Below, one piece after another: positions 1 to 5,082 of a stretch of 8,779 nt of DNA. The notes below the pieces were generated by a model. That model was not told where the DNA came from, did not search any database, and worked only from the letters and a program-made list of their open reading frames with translations. The translations under genes were made by a program, and so were the position numbers. Source of the stretch: an uncultured Eubacteriales bacterium (GTDB lineage Bacteria; Bacillota; Clostridia; Oscillospirales; Oscillospiraceae); assembly GCA_900550705.1 (NCBI GenBank), contig URTG01000068.1, positions 1 through 8,779 on the forward strand, written 5' to 3'. Each line of letters opens with the position of its first letter. The first letter of the stretch is position 1.

Positions 1-16
1 GCTTGCTTGCTTGCTT
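1..16. repeat. Tetranucleotide repeat (GCTT)4 at window edge
   Basis: Four perfect copies of GCTT open the window, so the repeat may continue to the left. On the reverse strand it lies in the reading frame of the tnpV remnant, where it encodes Lys-Gln-Ala-Ser. This is just where the protein stops resembling the usual TnpV sequence. It could be a slippage-prone simple repeat or the frayed end of an assembly contig; the window alone cannot decide. Confidence 0.8.
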
Positions 17-208
17 AGGTCAGTAAGGTAATCGTTCAGCTTGCCGCTTATCATCAGGTTTGAGTAGAGTACCTTGCGGTGCTGTTTCAGATACTGCAAG
101 TGTCGCTGTCCCCATATGCCGATAGGTCTGCTCTCCGGCAATCAGATAGTAGTCCCCGACAAGCTCATAACGCAAGCCTATCCATTCGTCTGTAACGAAT
201 TGTTCCAT
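1..208 (-). pseudogene. tnpV: tnpV-type transposon-encoded protein, frameshifted and partial
   Basis: Reading leftwards from an ATG at 208-206, with GGAGG eight bases upstream, the first 27 codons give MEQFVTDEWIGLRYELVGDY followed by YLIAGEQ. Near position 127 the frame must shift by one base. The new frame continues PIGIWGQRHLQYLKQHRKVL, then YSNLMISGKLNDYLTDLSKQ, to the window edge. Together these match, from memory, the family pattern of TnpV, a small protein of unknown function carried by Tn4451-like and other clostridial mobile elements. Without the shift the original frame stops at 20-22 and gives an unrelated 62-residue protein. A TTG five codons upstream of the ATG is in frame, but it overlaps the ribosome binding site and is not the start. 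The gene looks inactivated, unless the shift is a sequencing error or the C-terminus lies intact to the left. Base composition is lower in GC than the housekeeping genes. Confidence 0.72.
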
Positions 209-235
209 TGTGTGTTCCTCCAAATAAAGATTTTT

Positions 236-281
236 ACTTCAAAATCCATTCCGCTGTCACTAAACAGTGTGCTTTTGAAGT
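236..281. repeat. Inverted repeat upstream of the tnpV remnant
   Basis: ACTTCAAAA at 236-244 is a perfect nine-base inverted match of TTTTGAAGT at 273-281. A smaller CACT/AGTG hairpin with an AAAC loop sits inside, at 258-269. On the reverse strand the structure lies between the membrane-protein ORF and the tnpV ribosome binding site, so it could be an attenuator-like or terminator-like hairpin in that transcript. It is AT-rich and lacks a clean GC stem plus U-tract, so no function is assigned. Confidence 0.5.
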
Positions 282-304
282 TTTGTCCTTATCTGGTTCT
301 GGTT

Positions 305-583
305 TCACTCATATATAAATGATACAAATCTATTTTCGCAGCTCTTGTTTATATTACTTTTTATCAGAACTCGTATTATGGAAGCTGATACTATAAATAT
401 GATACCTAGAATAACAGATATTGCTAAATATCCAACCGTAAAATAACATTCTCTATCATTAATGTAGTGAGGAGCGGCAGCAAATACAAAGCCAAACAAT
501 AATGCTACAATTATCTCAAATATGTTTATATTATATTTTCTTAATTTATTATAGTATTTTACCTTAAACCCTGTCAATATCAT
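305..583 (-). CDS. Hypothetical two-helix membrane protein
   Basis: This is a 92-residue open frame that I do not recognise as a family. It shows a basic N-terminus (residues 1-20, several Lys and Arg). A hydrophobic stretch follows at about 22-39 (IFEIIVALLFGFVFAAAP), then a short polar loop with Asn-Asp-Arg-Glu-Cys, and a second hydrophobic stretch at about 50-74. A polar, Lys- and Asn-containing tail ends it. The pattern suggests two transmembrane helices with both ends inside the cell. The gene is strongly AT-rich, in sharp contrast to the GC-rich genes from 686 onward, and lies beside the tnpV remnant on the same strand, so it was probably acquired with that element. The ATG at 583 has no convincing Shine-Dalgarno sequence and no clear promoter, which weakens the call. 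It may be a fragment of a longer protein. Confidence 0.45.
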   Translation of the reverse strand: MILTGFKVKYYNKLRKYNINIFEIIVALLFGFVFAAAPHYINDRECYFTVGYLAISVILGIIFIVSASIIRVLIKSNINKSCENRFVSFIYE

Positions 584-624
584 CTTTCATTTATTATGAA
601 TAATATTTTGTTTTGAAATATCCA

Positions 625-653
625 TTGAAAAAACGCGGAAAATAGGATATACT
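625..653 (+). promoter_or_regulatory. SigA-type promoter of the DUF1858 gene
   Basis: TTGAAA (625-630) and TATACT (648-653) are separated by exactly 17 bases, which is near-consensus for the housekeeping sigma factor. Transcription should start near 660, leaving a leader of about 25 bases that contains GGAGG (673-677), eight bases before the ATG at 686. Confidence 0.8.
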
Positions 654-660
654 ATTTCCG
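636..660. promoter_or_regulatory. Imperfect palindrome over the -10 box, possible operator
   Basis: CGGAAAATAG (636-645) and CTATTTCCG (652-660) are inverted copies apart from one extra A in the left arm, with a six-base centre at 646-651. The element covers the -10 box and reaches the predicted transcription start. A protein bound here would block RNA polymerase, and the sequence is mostly upstream of the RNA, so an RNA hairpin is less likely. The cognate regulator is unknown. Confidence 0.35.
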
Positions 661-685
661 ATCAAAAAAACTGGAGGAATTCAGC

Positions 686-889
686 ATGACTATCACCAAG
701 GATACCATTATCGGCGACATTCTGACCATCGCCCCTCAGACCGCCCCTCTGTTCATGGGCATCGGAATGCACTGCCTGGGCTGCCCCGCCTCCCGGGGGG
801 AGACCGTGGAGCAGGCCTGCATGGTTCACGGCGTGGACGCCGACGATCTGCTGGCGCAGGTCAATAAGATGATCGCCGACGGCGAGTAA
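686..889 (+). CDS. DUF1858 / hybrid-cluster-protein-associated redox disulfide protein
   Basis: This small stand-alone protein of 67 residues matches the DUF1858 (TIGR03980) pattern. It has an N-terminal 'T.DTIIGDILTIAP' segment at residues 4-17, then GMHCLGCPAS with a CxxC pair (Cys30, Cys33). The helical 'GETVEQAC..HGVD' segment follows, with a third cysteine, Cys45. Related domains occur at the N-terminus of ScdA-type iron-sulfur repair proteins and as single proteins near hybrid cluster (prismane) protein genes in anaerobes. A thiol redox or metal-handling role is therefore inferred, not proven. No hybrid cluster gene is present in this window. The gene is monocistronic: it has its own SigA-type promoter, a strong Shine-Dalgarno (GGAGG, eight-base spacing) and a terminator 25 bases after the stop. 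It marks the left end of the GC-rich chromosomal backbone. Confidence 0.9.
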   Translation: MTITKDTIIGDILTIAPQTAPLFMGIGMHCLGCPASRGETVEQACMVHGVDADDLLAQVNKMIADGE

Positions 890-913
890 TCGCGCGCCGC
901 ATCTTCACACAGG

Positions 914-941
914 AAAGGGAGCCTCACGGGGTTCCCTTTTT
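914..941 (+). terminator. Intrinsic terminator after the DUF1858 gene
   Basis: AAAGGGAGCC (914-923) pairs with GGTTCCCTTT (930-939), including one G-T pair, around a six-base loop. The stem ends in a run of five T (937-941). ACACA (907-911) and TGTGT (941-945) can extend the base. Confidence 0.85.
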
Positions 942-988
942 GTGTCTGCGGGCGTGAGGCCGCATTACCACAGAAAAGGAGCGTGACT

Positions 989-1696
989 ATGGGAACGACA
1001 CTGGAGCTTTCGCCCCGGCTGCGGATGGTGGCGGAGTTGGTGCCCGCCGGAGCCAGGCTGGCCGACGTGGGCACCGACCACGGCTATCTCCCGGCGGCGC
1101 TGATCCAGGCGGGGAAGATCCCCTCCGCCATCGCTGCCGACCTGCGGCAGGGGCCTCTGTCCCGGGCGAAGGCCACCGTGGCGGAGTACGGGCTGGGGGA
1201 GCACATCGCCTTTCGCCTGTGCGACGGCCTCCGGGGGCTTGGGCCGGAGGAGACGGACTGCGTATCCATCGCCGGGATGGGCGGGGAGACCATCGCCCAC
1301 ATTCTGAACGACGCCCCCTGGACCCGGGCGCGGGGGACCCCCCTGGTGCTCCAGCCCATGACCTCGTTTTACGATTTGCGGCTGTGGCTGACGGAGCACG
1401 GCTATACCATCCGCCGGGAGTGCTTAGTCCGGGAAGGTGAAACCCTTTACACCGCTTGGCTTGCCCAGGCGGGGGAGGGGGAACCCTATACCCCGGCGGA
1501 GCTGTGGGCGGGGAAAAACAGCCCGGACCCGCTGCGGGGGGAGTGGCTGGACCTGTGGCGGCGGAAGGTGAACCGGGCCTTAGAGGGGCTGGCCAAGGCC
1601 CAGCAGACCGGGGCGGCGGAGCGCATCCGCCATCTGACCCAGGTGCGGGACGGCCTGGACGGGATGAAAGGAGAATGGAACGCATGGCAACGGTAA
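989..1696 (+). CDS. trmK: tRNA (adenine(22)-N(1))-methyltransferase TrmK
   Basis: TrmK (B. subtilis YqfN family) uses S-adenosylmethionine to methylate N1 of A22 in the tRNA D-loop region, in the cytoplasm. The 235-residue product shows the family's Rossmann methyltransferase motif I, LADVGTDHGYLPA (residues 24-36). It also has an acidic AADLRQGPL segment (49-57), CDGL (78-81), the characteristic GMGGETI (96-102) and LQPM (121-124). The C-terminal third (from about 155) is charged and helical, consistent with the coiled-coil tRNA-binding domain. The ATG at 989 is preferred because AAAAGGAG (974-981) lies seven bases upstream; a GTG two codons earlier (983) is nearly on top of that site. The stop overlaps the next gene by 13 bases, suggesting coupled translation. 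The trmK-NIF3 pair is a known Firmicute arrangement (yqfN-yqfO). I see no strong promoter in the 47 bases after the preceding terminator, only a poor candidate. Confidence 0.93.
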   Translation: MGTTLELSPRLRMVAELVPAGARLADVGTDHGYLPAALIQAGKIPSAIAADLRQGPLSRAKATVAEYGLGEHIAFRLCDGLRGLGPEETDCVSIAGMGGETIAHILNDAPWTRARGTPLVLQPMTSFYDLRLWLTEHGYTIRRECLVREGETLYTAWLAQAGEGEPYTPAELWAGKNSPDPLRGEWLDLWRRKVNRALEGLAKAQQTGAAERIRHLTQVRDGLDGMKGEWNAWQR

Positions 1697-2481
1697 AAGA
1701 AATTTACAACTACATCAACGAATTGGCCCCCTTTCGGCTGCAAATGAGCTTTGACAACGCCGGGTTCTTGGTGGGCCGGGGGGAGCGGGAGGTCACCTCC
1801 ATCCTGGTCTCCCTGGACGTCACCGAGCCGGTGGCCCGGGAGGCGGCGGAGCGGGGCTGTCAGCTGGTGGTGGCCCACCATCCGGTGATTTTTGACCCCG
1901 CCCGGTCGGTCACCGACGAGACCGTCACCGGCCGGACCCTGCTGGCCCTGACGGAGCAGGGGATCGCCGCCATCTGCGCCCACACCAATCTGGACGCGGT
2001 GGCCGGGGGCGTGAACGACTGTCTGGCCCAGGCGCTGGGCCTGACTGCGGTGGGCCAGCTCCATCCGGACGGGGTGGACGACCGCGGCGCAGCCTACGGC
2101 ATCGGCCGGGTGGGCGCGGCCCATCAGTCCGGACTGTCCGCCGCCCAATACGCCGCCTTTGTGAAGGAGCGGCTGTCCGCCGCCTCGGTGCGCTTTGTGG
2201 ACACGGGCCGCCCGGTGGAGCGGGTGGCCGTGGGCGGAGGCTCCTGCGGCTCCATGCTGGCCGACGCGGCCGCCGCCGGGTGCGACACCTTTGTCACCGC
2301 CGACGTGAAGCACAGCCAGTATCTGGAGGCCCGGGCCATGGGGATCAATCTTATGGACGCGGGACACTATGCCACGGAGAACGTGGTCTGCGGCCCCCTG
2401 GCCCGGCAGCTGGCCCAGCGCTTCCCACAGCTCCGGGTGCTGGGGAGCCAGGTCCATCACGAGCCATATTCTGAGGCGTAA
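1684..2481 (+). CDS. NIF3 / DUF34 family dinuclear metal-centre protein
   Basis: This is a member of the NIF3-like (DUF34) family, toroidal hexamers with a two-metal site in each subunit. Their role is debated; annotations as 'GTP cyclohydrolase I type 2' rest on a single homologue, and metal insertion or chaperone roles have been proposed. The 265-residue product has the expected ligands: AHHP (His65, His66), AHTNLDA (His100, Asp104) and the C-terminal DAGHYATE (His228, Glu232). SFDNAGFLVG (22-31) is the usual N-terminal signature. The length equals the short form (E. coli YbgI type); the PII/CutA-like insert found in B. subtilis YqfO is absent. The start at 1684 has AAAGGAG (1667-1673) ten bases upstream. 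An in-frame ATG at 1675 is only one base from that site and is unlikely. It is translated from within the end of trmK, so the two are probably co-expressed. Confidence 0.92.
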   Translation: MATVKEIYNYINELAPFRLQMSFDNAGFLVGRGEREVTSILVSLDVTEPVAREAAERGCQLVVAHHPVIFDPARSVTDETVTGRTLLALTEQGIAAICAHTNLDAVAGGVNDCLAQALGLTAVGQLHPDGVDDRGAAYGIGRVGAAHQSGLSAAQYAAFVKERLSAASVRFVDTGRPVERVAVGGGSCGSMLADAAAAGCDTFVTADVKHSQYLEARAMGINLMDAGHYATENVVCGPLARQLAQRFPQLRVLGSQVHHEPYSEA

Positions 2482-2505
2482 GGGCAAGAAAATCGCAAAA
2501 AGCCC

Positions 2506-2534
2506 TTGCATTCCGCCGGAGGGCGTGGTATAAT
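2506..2534 (+). promoter_or_regulatory. SigA-type promoter of rplS
   Basis: TTGCAT (2506-2511) and a perfect TATAAT (2529-2534) are 17 bases apart, and TGG just before the -10 box makes it an extended -10 promoter. Transcription should begin near 2541. This gives a leader of about 77 bases that contains a self-complementary GC-rich stretch near 2560-2585 and AGGAGG at 2604-2609. L19 autoregulatory leaders are known in other Firmicutes, but I cannot match this one to them. Confidence 0.88.
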
Positions 2535-2617
2535 CTCCTGGTCTGAAAACGGGCGGTCCTCTGCGCGCGGCAGCTGCGGCGGCGACATGAACGCCTATAT
2601 AACAGGAGGAACATAAA

Positions 2618-2959
2618 ATGGATTTGTTAAAGGCTTTTTCTGAGAAGTATAAGAAGGCGGAGCCCCCCGTTGTCACCGTCGGCGACACCGTGCGCGTTCA
2701 CCTGAAGGTCAAGGAAGGCAACCGCGAGCGTATCCAGGTCTTCGAGGGCACCGTCATCGCCAAGAAGCACGGCGGCATCGAGGAGAGCTTCACCGTCCGC
2801 CGCGTCTCCTACGGCGTCGGCGTGGAGAAGGTTTTCCCCCTCCATGCTCCCTCCATCGAGAAGGTCGAGCTGGTGCGTCACGGCAAGGTCCGCCGCGCCA
2901 AGCTGTATTACCTGCGCGGCCGCGTGGGCAAGGCTGCCAAGATCAAAGAGGCTCTGTAA
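2618..2959 (+). CDS. rplS: 50S ribosomal protein L19 (bL19)
   Basis: bL19 is a component of the large ribosomal subunit at the interface with the 30S subunit. The 113-residue protein has the family length and sequence. It contains VGDTVRVHLKVKEGNRERIQ with VFEGTVIAKKHGG (about residues 21-53), SFTVRRVSYGVGVEKVFPLH (about 57-76), and the basic KVELVRHGKVRRAKLYYLRG region (about 82-101). The ATG has AGGAGG at an eight-base spacing. Codon choice is biased towards C-ending codons typical of highly expressed genes here. The gene has its own strong promoter and terminator and is therefore mainly monocistronic. Commonly rplS follows rimM-trmD; here the upstream genes are trmK and a NIF3 gene instead, while the usual downstream partner rbgA is retained. 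Confidence 0.98.
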   Translation: MDLLKAFSEKYKKAEPPVVTVGDTVRVHLKVKEGNRERIQVFEGTVIAKKHGGIEESFTVRRVSYGVGVEKVFPLHAPSIEKVELVRHGKVRRAKLYYLRGRVGKAAKIKEAL

Positions 2960-2970
2960 GAATCCTACGA

Positions 2971-3001
2971 AAAGGGAGCGGCGTTGCGCCGCTCCTTTTT
3001 T
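2971..3001 (+). terminator. Intrinsic terminator after rplS
   Basis: GGAGCGGC (2975-2982) pairs perfectly with GCCGCTCC (2988-2995). The stem can be lengthened by AAA/TTT pairs and a G-T pair, and it ends in six T (2996-3001). It is a strong Rho-independent terminator. Confidence 0.92.
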
Positions 3002-3015
3002 CTCATTCCCAGTTG

Positions 3016-3034
3016 CGCCCTGTGAGACAGGGCG
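3016..3034 (+). promoter_or_regulatory. Hairpin just upstream of the rbgA ribosome binding site
   Basis: CGCCCTG (3016-3022) and CAGGGCG (3028-3034) form a perfect seven-base-pair stem around TGAGA. It sits between the rplS terminator and the rbgA Shine-Dalgarno AAGGAGG (3037-3043), two bases away. There is no T-run, so it is not an ordinary terminator. It could influence rbgA translation or protect the 5' end of a processed transcript; no known element is recognised. Confidence 0.45.
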
Positions 3035-3049
3035 GGAAGGAGGCTGACG

Positions 3050-3922
3050 ATGAACATTCAATGGTATCCCGGCCACATGACCAAGACCCGGCGGCAGATC
3101 GAGGCCGACCTGAAAAATGTGGACCTGGTGGCGGAGATCGTGGACGCCCGGATTCCTGTGTCCAGCCGCAACCCGGACATTGACAGCATCTGCGCTGGAA
3201 AGCCCCGGCTCATCGTGCTGAACCGGGCGGACCAGGCGGACCCGGAGGGCAACCGCCGCTGGGCGGCCTATTTCAAGGCCCAGGGGCACGCCGTGATGGA
3301 GACCGACGCCAGGTCCGGCTCCGGCGTGGCCCAGTTTTCCGGCACGGTCCAGGGCATTCTGAAGGACCAGATCGCCCGCTGGCGGGAGAAGGGCCAGGTG
3401 GGCCGCCCTGTCCGGGCCATGGTGGTGGGGGTGCCCAACGTGGGCAAGTCCACCTTTATCAACAAGGTGGCCAAGCGGAAGTCCGCCAAGGCGGGGGACC
3501 GCCCCGGTGTCACCCGGGGCAAGCAGTGGATCAACGTGGACCGCAGTCTGGACCTGCTGGACACCCCGGGCATTCTGTGGCCCAAGTTTGAGGACCCCAC
3601 CACCGGCCTGCACCTGGCCTTTACCGGCGCGGTGAAGGACGACATCATCGACGTGGAGACCCTGAGCTGCCACCTGATGGAGCTGCTGTCCCGCCGGTAT
3701 CCCCAGGTGCTGAAAAACAACTACAAGCTCTCCCAGCTGCCGGAGCGGCAGGAGGGGGAGAACGAGATCGCCTACGGCTATCGCCTGCTGGAGGCGGGGG
3801 CACAGAAGCGGGGGATGCGGATTTCCGGCGGCGAGCTGGACACCGAGCGCATGGCCCGGGTGCTGCTGGACGAGTACCGCGCTGGCAAGCTAGGGCGCTT
3901 TACACTGGAACTGCCAGAATAG
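3050..3922 (+). CDS. rbgA: Ribosome biogenesis GTPase RbgA (YlqF)
   Basis: RbgA is a circularly permuted GTPase that acts late in 50S subunit assembly in Gram-positive bacteria, promoting maturation of the subunit around protein uL6. The 290-residue protein has the permuted motif order. G4 comes first, as NRAD (58-61; the usual form is NKxD). G1 is GVPNVGKST (127-135), G2 lies around GVTRG (Thr155), and G3 is DTPG (171-174). The N-terminal QWYPGHMTK contains His9, the residue shown in B. subtilis RbgA to be needed for GTP hydrolysis. The C-terminal helical domain (about 200-285) fits the ANTAR-like RNA-binding region. The start has AAGGAGG six bases upstream. It follows rplS and leads the rnhB-yraN operon. 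A clear promoter of its own is not visible after the rplS terminator. Confidence 0.96.
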   Translation: MNIQWYPGHMTKTRRQIEADLKNVDLVAEIVDARIPVSSRNPDIDSICAGKPRLIVLNRADQADPEGNRRWAAYFKAQGHAVMETDARSGSGVAQFSGTVQGILKDQIARWREKGQVGRPVRAMVVGVPNVGKSTFINKVAKRKSAKAGDRPGVTRGKQWINVDRSLDLLDTPGILWPKFEDPTTGLHLAFTGAVKDDIIDVETLSCHLMELLSRRYPQVLKNNYKLSQLPERQEGENEIAYGYRLLEAGAQKRGMRISGGELDTERMARVLLDEYRAGKLGRFTLELPE

Positions 3923-3944
3923 GCTTGAGAGGGGAGAGGAGACC

Positions 3945-4550
3945 ATGGACCTTTGGCTCTATGAGCGGGAGGCGGCCCGGACCGGAGCGCGGCACATCTG
4001 CGGCTGTGACGAGGCCGGGGCGGGGCCGCTGGCCGGACCGGTCTACGCTGCGGCGGTGATCTTGCCCTTCGGGCTGGAAATTTCCGGGCTGAACGACTCC
4101 AAAAAGCTGACGGAAAAGCGGCGGGAGGCCCTGTTTCCCGTGATCCGGGCCCAGGCGGAGGCATGGTCCGTGGCCTGGGTGGACGCGGCGGAGATCGACG
4201 CCACGGACATCCTCAGCGCCCGGATGAAGGCCATGCAGCTGGCCATCGACGGCCTGGCCCGCCCGGCGGACTTCGCCCTCATCGACGGCAACCGGGACCA
4301 CGGCCGCTCAGCGGCCATCGTAACGCCCCACCGCTGCATTGTAAAGGGAGATAGCCTGTCAGCATCCATCGCGGCGGCCTCGGTGCTGGCCAAGGTGAGC
4401 CGGGACCATTTTATGCTGGACATGGCGGAGCAGTACCCCCAATACGCCTTTGAGCGGCACAAGGGCTACGGCACCAAGCTCCACTATGAGCGCCTGGCGG
4501 AGTTCGGCCCCAGTCCCATCCACCGCCTGACGTTTCTGAACAAGAGATGA
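3945..4550 (+). CDS. rnhB: Ribonuclease HII
   Basis: RNase HII cuts 5' of single ribonucleotides embedded in DNA, starting ribonucleotide excision repair, and also degrades RNA-DNA hybrids. The 201-residue product has a complete acidic active site. This comprises Asp22-Glu23 in GCDEAGAGPLAGPV, Asp114 in LIDGN, and Asp136 in KGDSLSASIAAASVLAKVSRD. The substrate-sensing Tyr175 is in HKGYGT. One feature is unusual: the GRG motif after the DE pair is Gly-Ala-Gly (25-27). Because that motif contacts the ribonucleotide largely through its backbone, activity is probably kept, but this is inference. The ATG follows a purine-rich GGGGAGAGGAG tract (3931-3941). The gene lies 22 bases after rbgA and its stop overlaps the yraN start as ATGA, so the three genes form one translational unit. 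Confidence 0.96.
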   Translation: MDLWLYEREAARTGARHICGCDEAGAGPLAGPVYAAAVILPFGLEISGLNDSKKLTEKRREALFPVIRAQAEAWSVAWVDAAEIDATDILSARMKAMQLAIDGLARPADFALIDGNRDHGRSAAIVTPHRCIVKGDSLSASIAAASVLAKVSRDHFMLDMAEQYPQYAFERHKGYGTKLHYERLAEFGPSPIHRLTFLNKR

Positions 4551-4915
4551 GCGGCCAGAGCAGCCGCCTGCTGGGGCGGTGGGGGGAGGAGATAGCCGCC
4601 GACTGCCTCCGGCGGAAGGGCTACCGCCTGTTGGCCGCCAACTGGCGGTGCCGCTTCGGCGAGGTGGACCTGATCGCGGCGGACCGGCAGTACCTGTGCT
4701 TTGTAGAGGTCAAGCTGCGGAAGAACGGCGGCTTCGGCGGGGCAGGAGCGGCGGTGACCGCCGCCAAGCAGGCCAGGCTGCGGGCCACCGCCCAGCTGTA
4801 CCTGGCGCAGAACCCCACCCGGCTCCAGCCCCGCTTCGATGTGATCGAGGTCTACGCTCCACAGGGAACGGACACCTCCCGGCCAACTGTCCGCCATCTG
4901 GAAAATGCCTTTTGA
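4547..4915 (+). CDS. yraN: YraN / UPF0102 family endonuclease-fold protein
   Basis: This 122-residue protein is a full-length member of UPF0102, a widespread bacterial family with a restriction-endonuclease-like fold. The cellular role is not established, although its frequent position beside rnhB suggests nucleic acid metabolism. Visible signatures are GRWGEEIAADCLRRKGYRLL (10-29), ANWRCRFGEVDLIA (31-44) with Glu39 and Asp41, and FVEVKLR (52-58) with Glu54 and Lys56. These form a PD-(D/E)xK-like set of candidate catalytic residues. A later AKQARLR motif is also present. Translation starts on an ATG that overlaps the rnhB stop (ATGA), with no separate strong Shine-Dalgarno, so it probably depends on reinitiation. 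It is the last gene of the rbgA-rnhB-yraN operon. Confidence 0.93.
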   Translation: MSGQSSRLLGRWGEEIAADCLRRKGYRLLAANWRCRFGEVDLIAADRQYLCFVEVKLRKNGGFGGAGAAVTAAKQARLRATAQLYLAQNPTRLQPRFDVIEVYAPQGTDTSRPTVRHLENAF

Positions 4916-4938
4916 TTTTGGGGCAAAATCCGGTTTTT
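4914..4938 (+). terminator. Candidate weak terminator at the end of yraN
   Basis: GATTTTG (4914-4920) and CAAAATC (4924-4930) form a perfect seven-pair hairpin with a GGG loop, overlapping the yraN stop codon. Five T (4934-4938) follow after three bases. The stem is AT-rich and the gap before the T-run is atypical, so termination would be weak. Its place between the operon end and the thrC promoter is what one would expect. Confidence 0.35.
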
Positions 4939-4950
4939 CCCGGGAATCTC

Positions 4951-4979
4951 TTGACCTGGGGCGGAGAAGCTGGCATAAT
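4951..4979 (+). promoter_or_regulatory. SigA-type promoter of thrC
   Basis: TTGACC (4951-4956) and CATAAT (4974-4979) are 17 bases apart, with TGG before the -10 box (extended -10). Each box has one mismatch to consensus. The start would be near 4986, giving a leader of about 97 bases before the thrC ATG. Confidence 0.87.
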
Positions 4980-4997
4980 AGAACGTAAATGAGCAAG

Positions 4998-5053
4998 CGG
5001 CCCGCCATCCATCCCAGTAAGGACTTCGCGCCTCCGGAGGAGCGGGCGGGCTG
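4998..5053 (+). promoter_or_regulatory. Structured 5' leader of thrC, unclassified
   Basis: CGGCCCGCC (4998-5006) pairs with GGCGGGCTG (5045-5053), eight Watson-Crick pairs and one G-T. The stem encloses 38 bases that include the palindrome CCTCCGGAGG (5031-5040) flanked by CGC/GCG. There is no T-run after it. I looked for T-box hallmarks (the conserved GGTGG-containing antiterminator bulge, a terminator, a leader of 200 or more bases) and saw none. It may be an RNA regulator, a stability element or incidental GC-rich folding. Confidence 0.4.
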
Positions 5054-5082
5054 TGTTCAGGCATGAAACATGAAAGGTTGGA

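Noticed and set aside
74..322. An 82-codon forward frame in the AT-rich region
   Set aside because: It is antisense to the tnpV remnant, has no ribosome binding site or family resemblance, and fits a chance frame.
1456..1683. Upstream extension of the NIF3 frame by 76 codons into trmK
   Set aside because: The extension is a shadow of trmK in another frame; NIF3 homology begins at the ATG at 1684, which has a well-placed Shine-Dalgarno.
2480..2507. AAGGGC / GCCCTT inverted repeat after the NIF3 gene as a terminator
   Set aside because: The stem is only six pairs with a 16-base loop, there is no T-run after it, and its right arm overlaps the rplS -35 box.
1486..2688. A 400-codon reverse-strand frame opposite trmK, the NIF3 gene and the start of rplS
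   Set aside because: Same reason: a shadow of GC-rich coding DNA with no recognisable domain, crossing a clear promoter region of the opposite strand.
2627..3673. A 348-codon reverse-strand frame opposite rplS and rbgA
   Set aside because: It runs through a strong forward terminator and two certain genes and has no family resemblance.
4986..5082. T-box riboswitch upstream of thrC
   Set aside because: The leader is under 100 bases, and neither a T-box consensus nor a terminator/antiterminator pair is visible.
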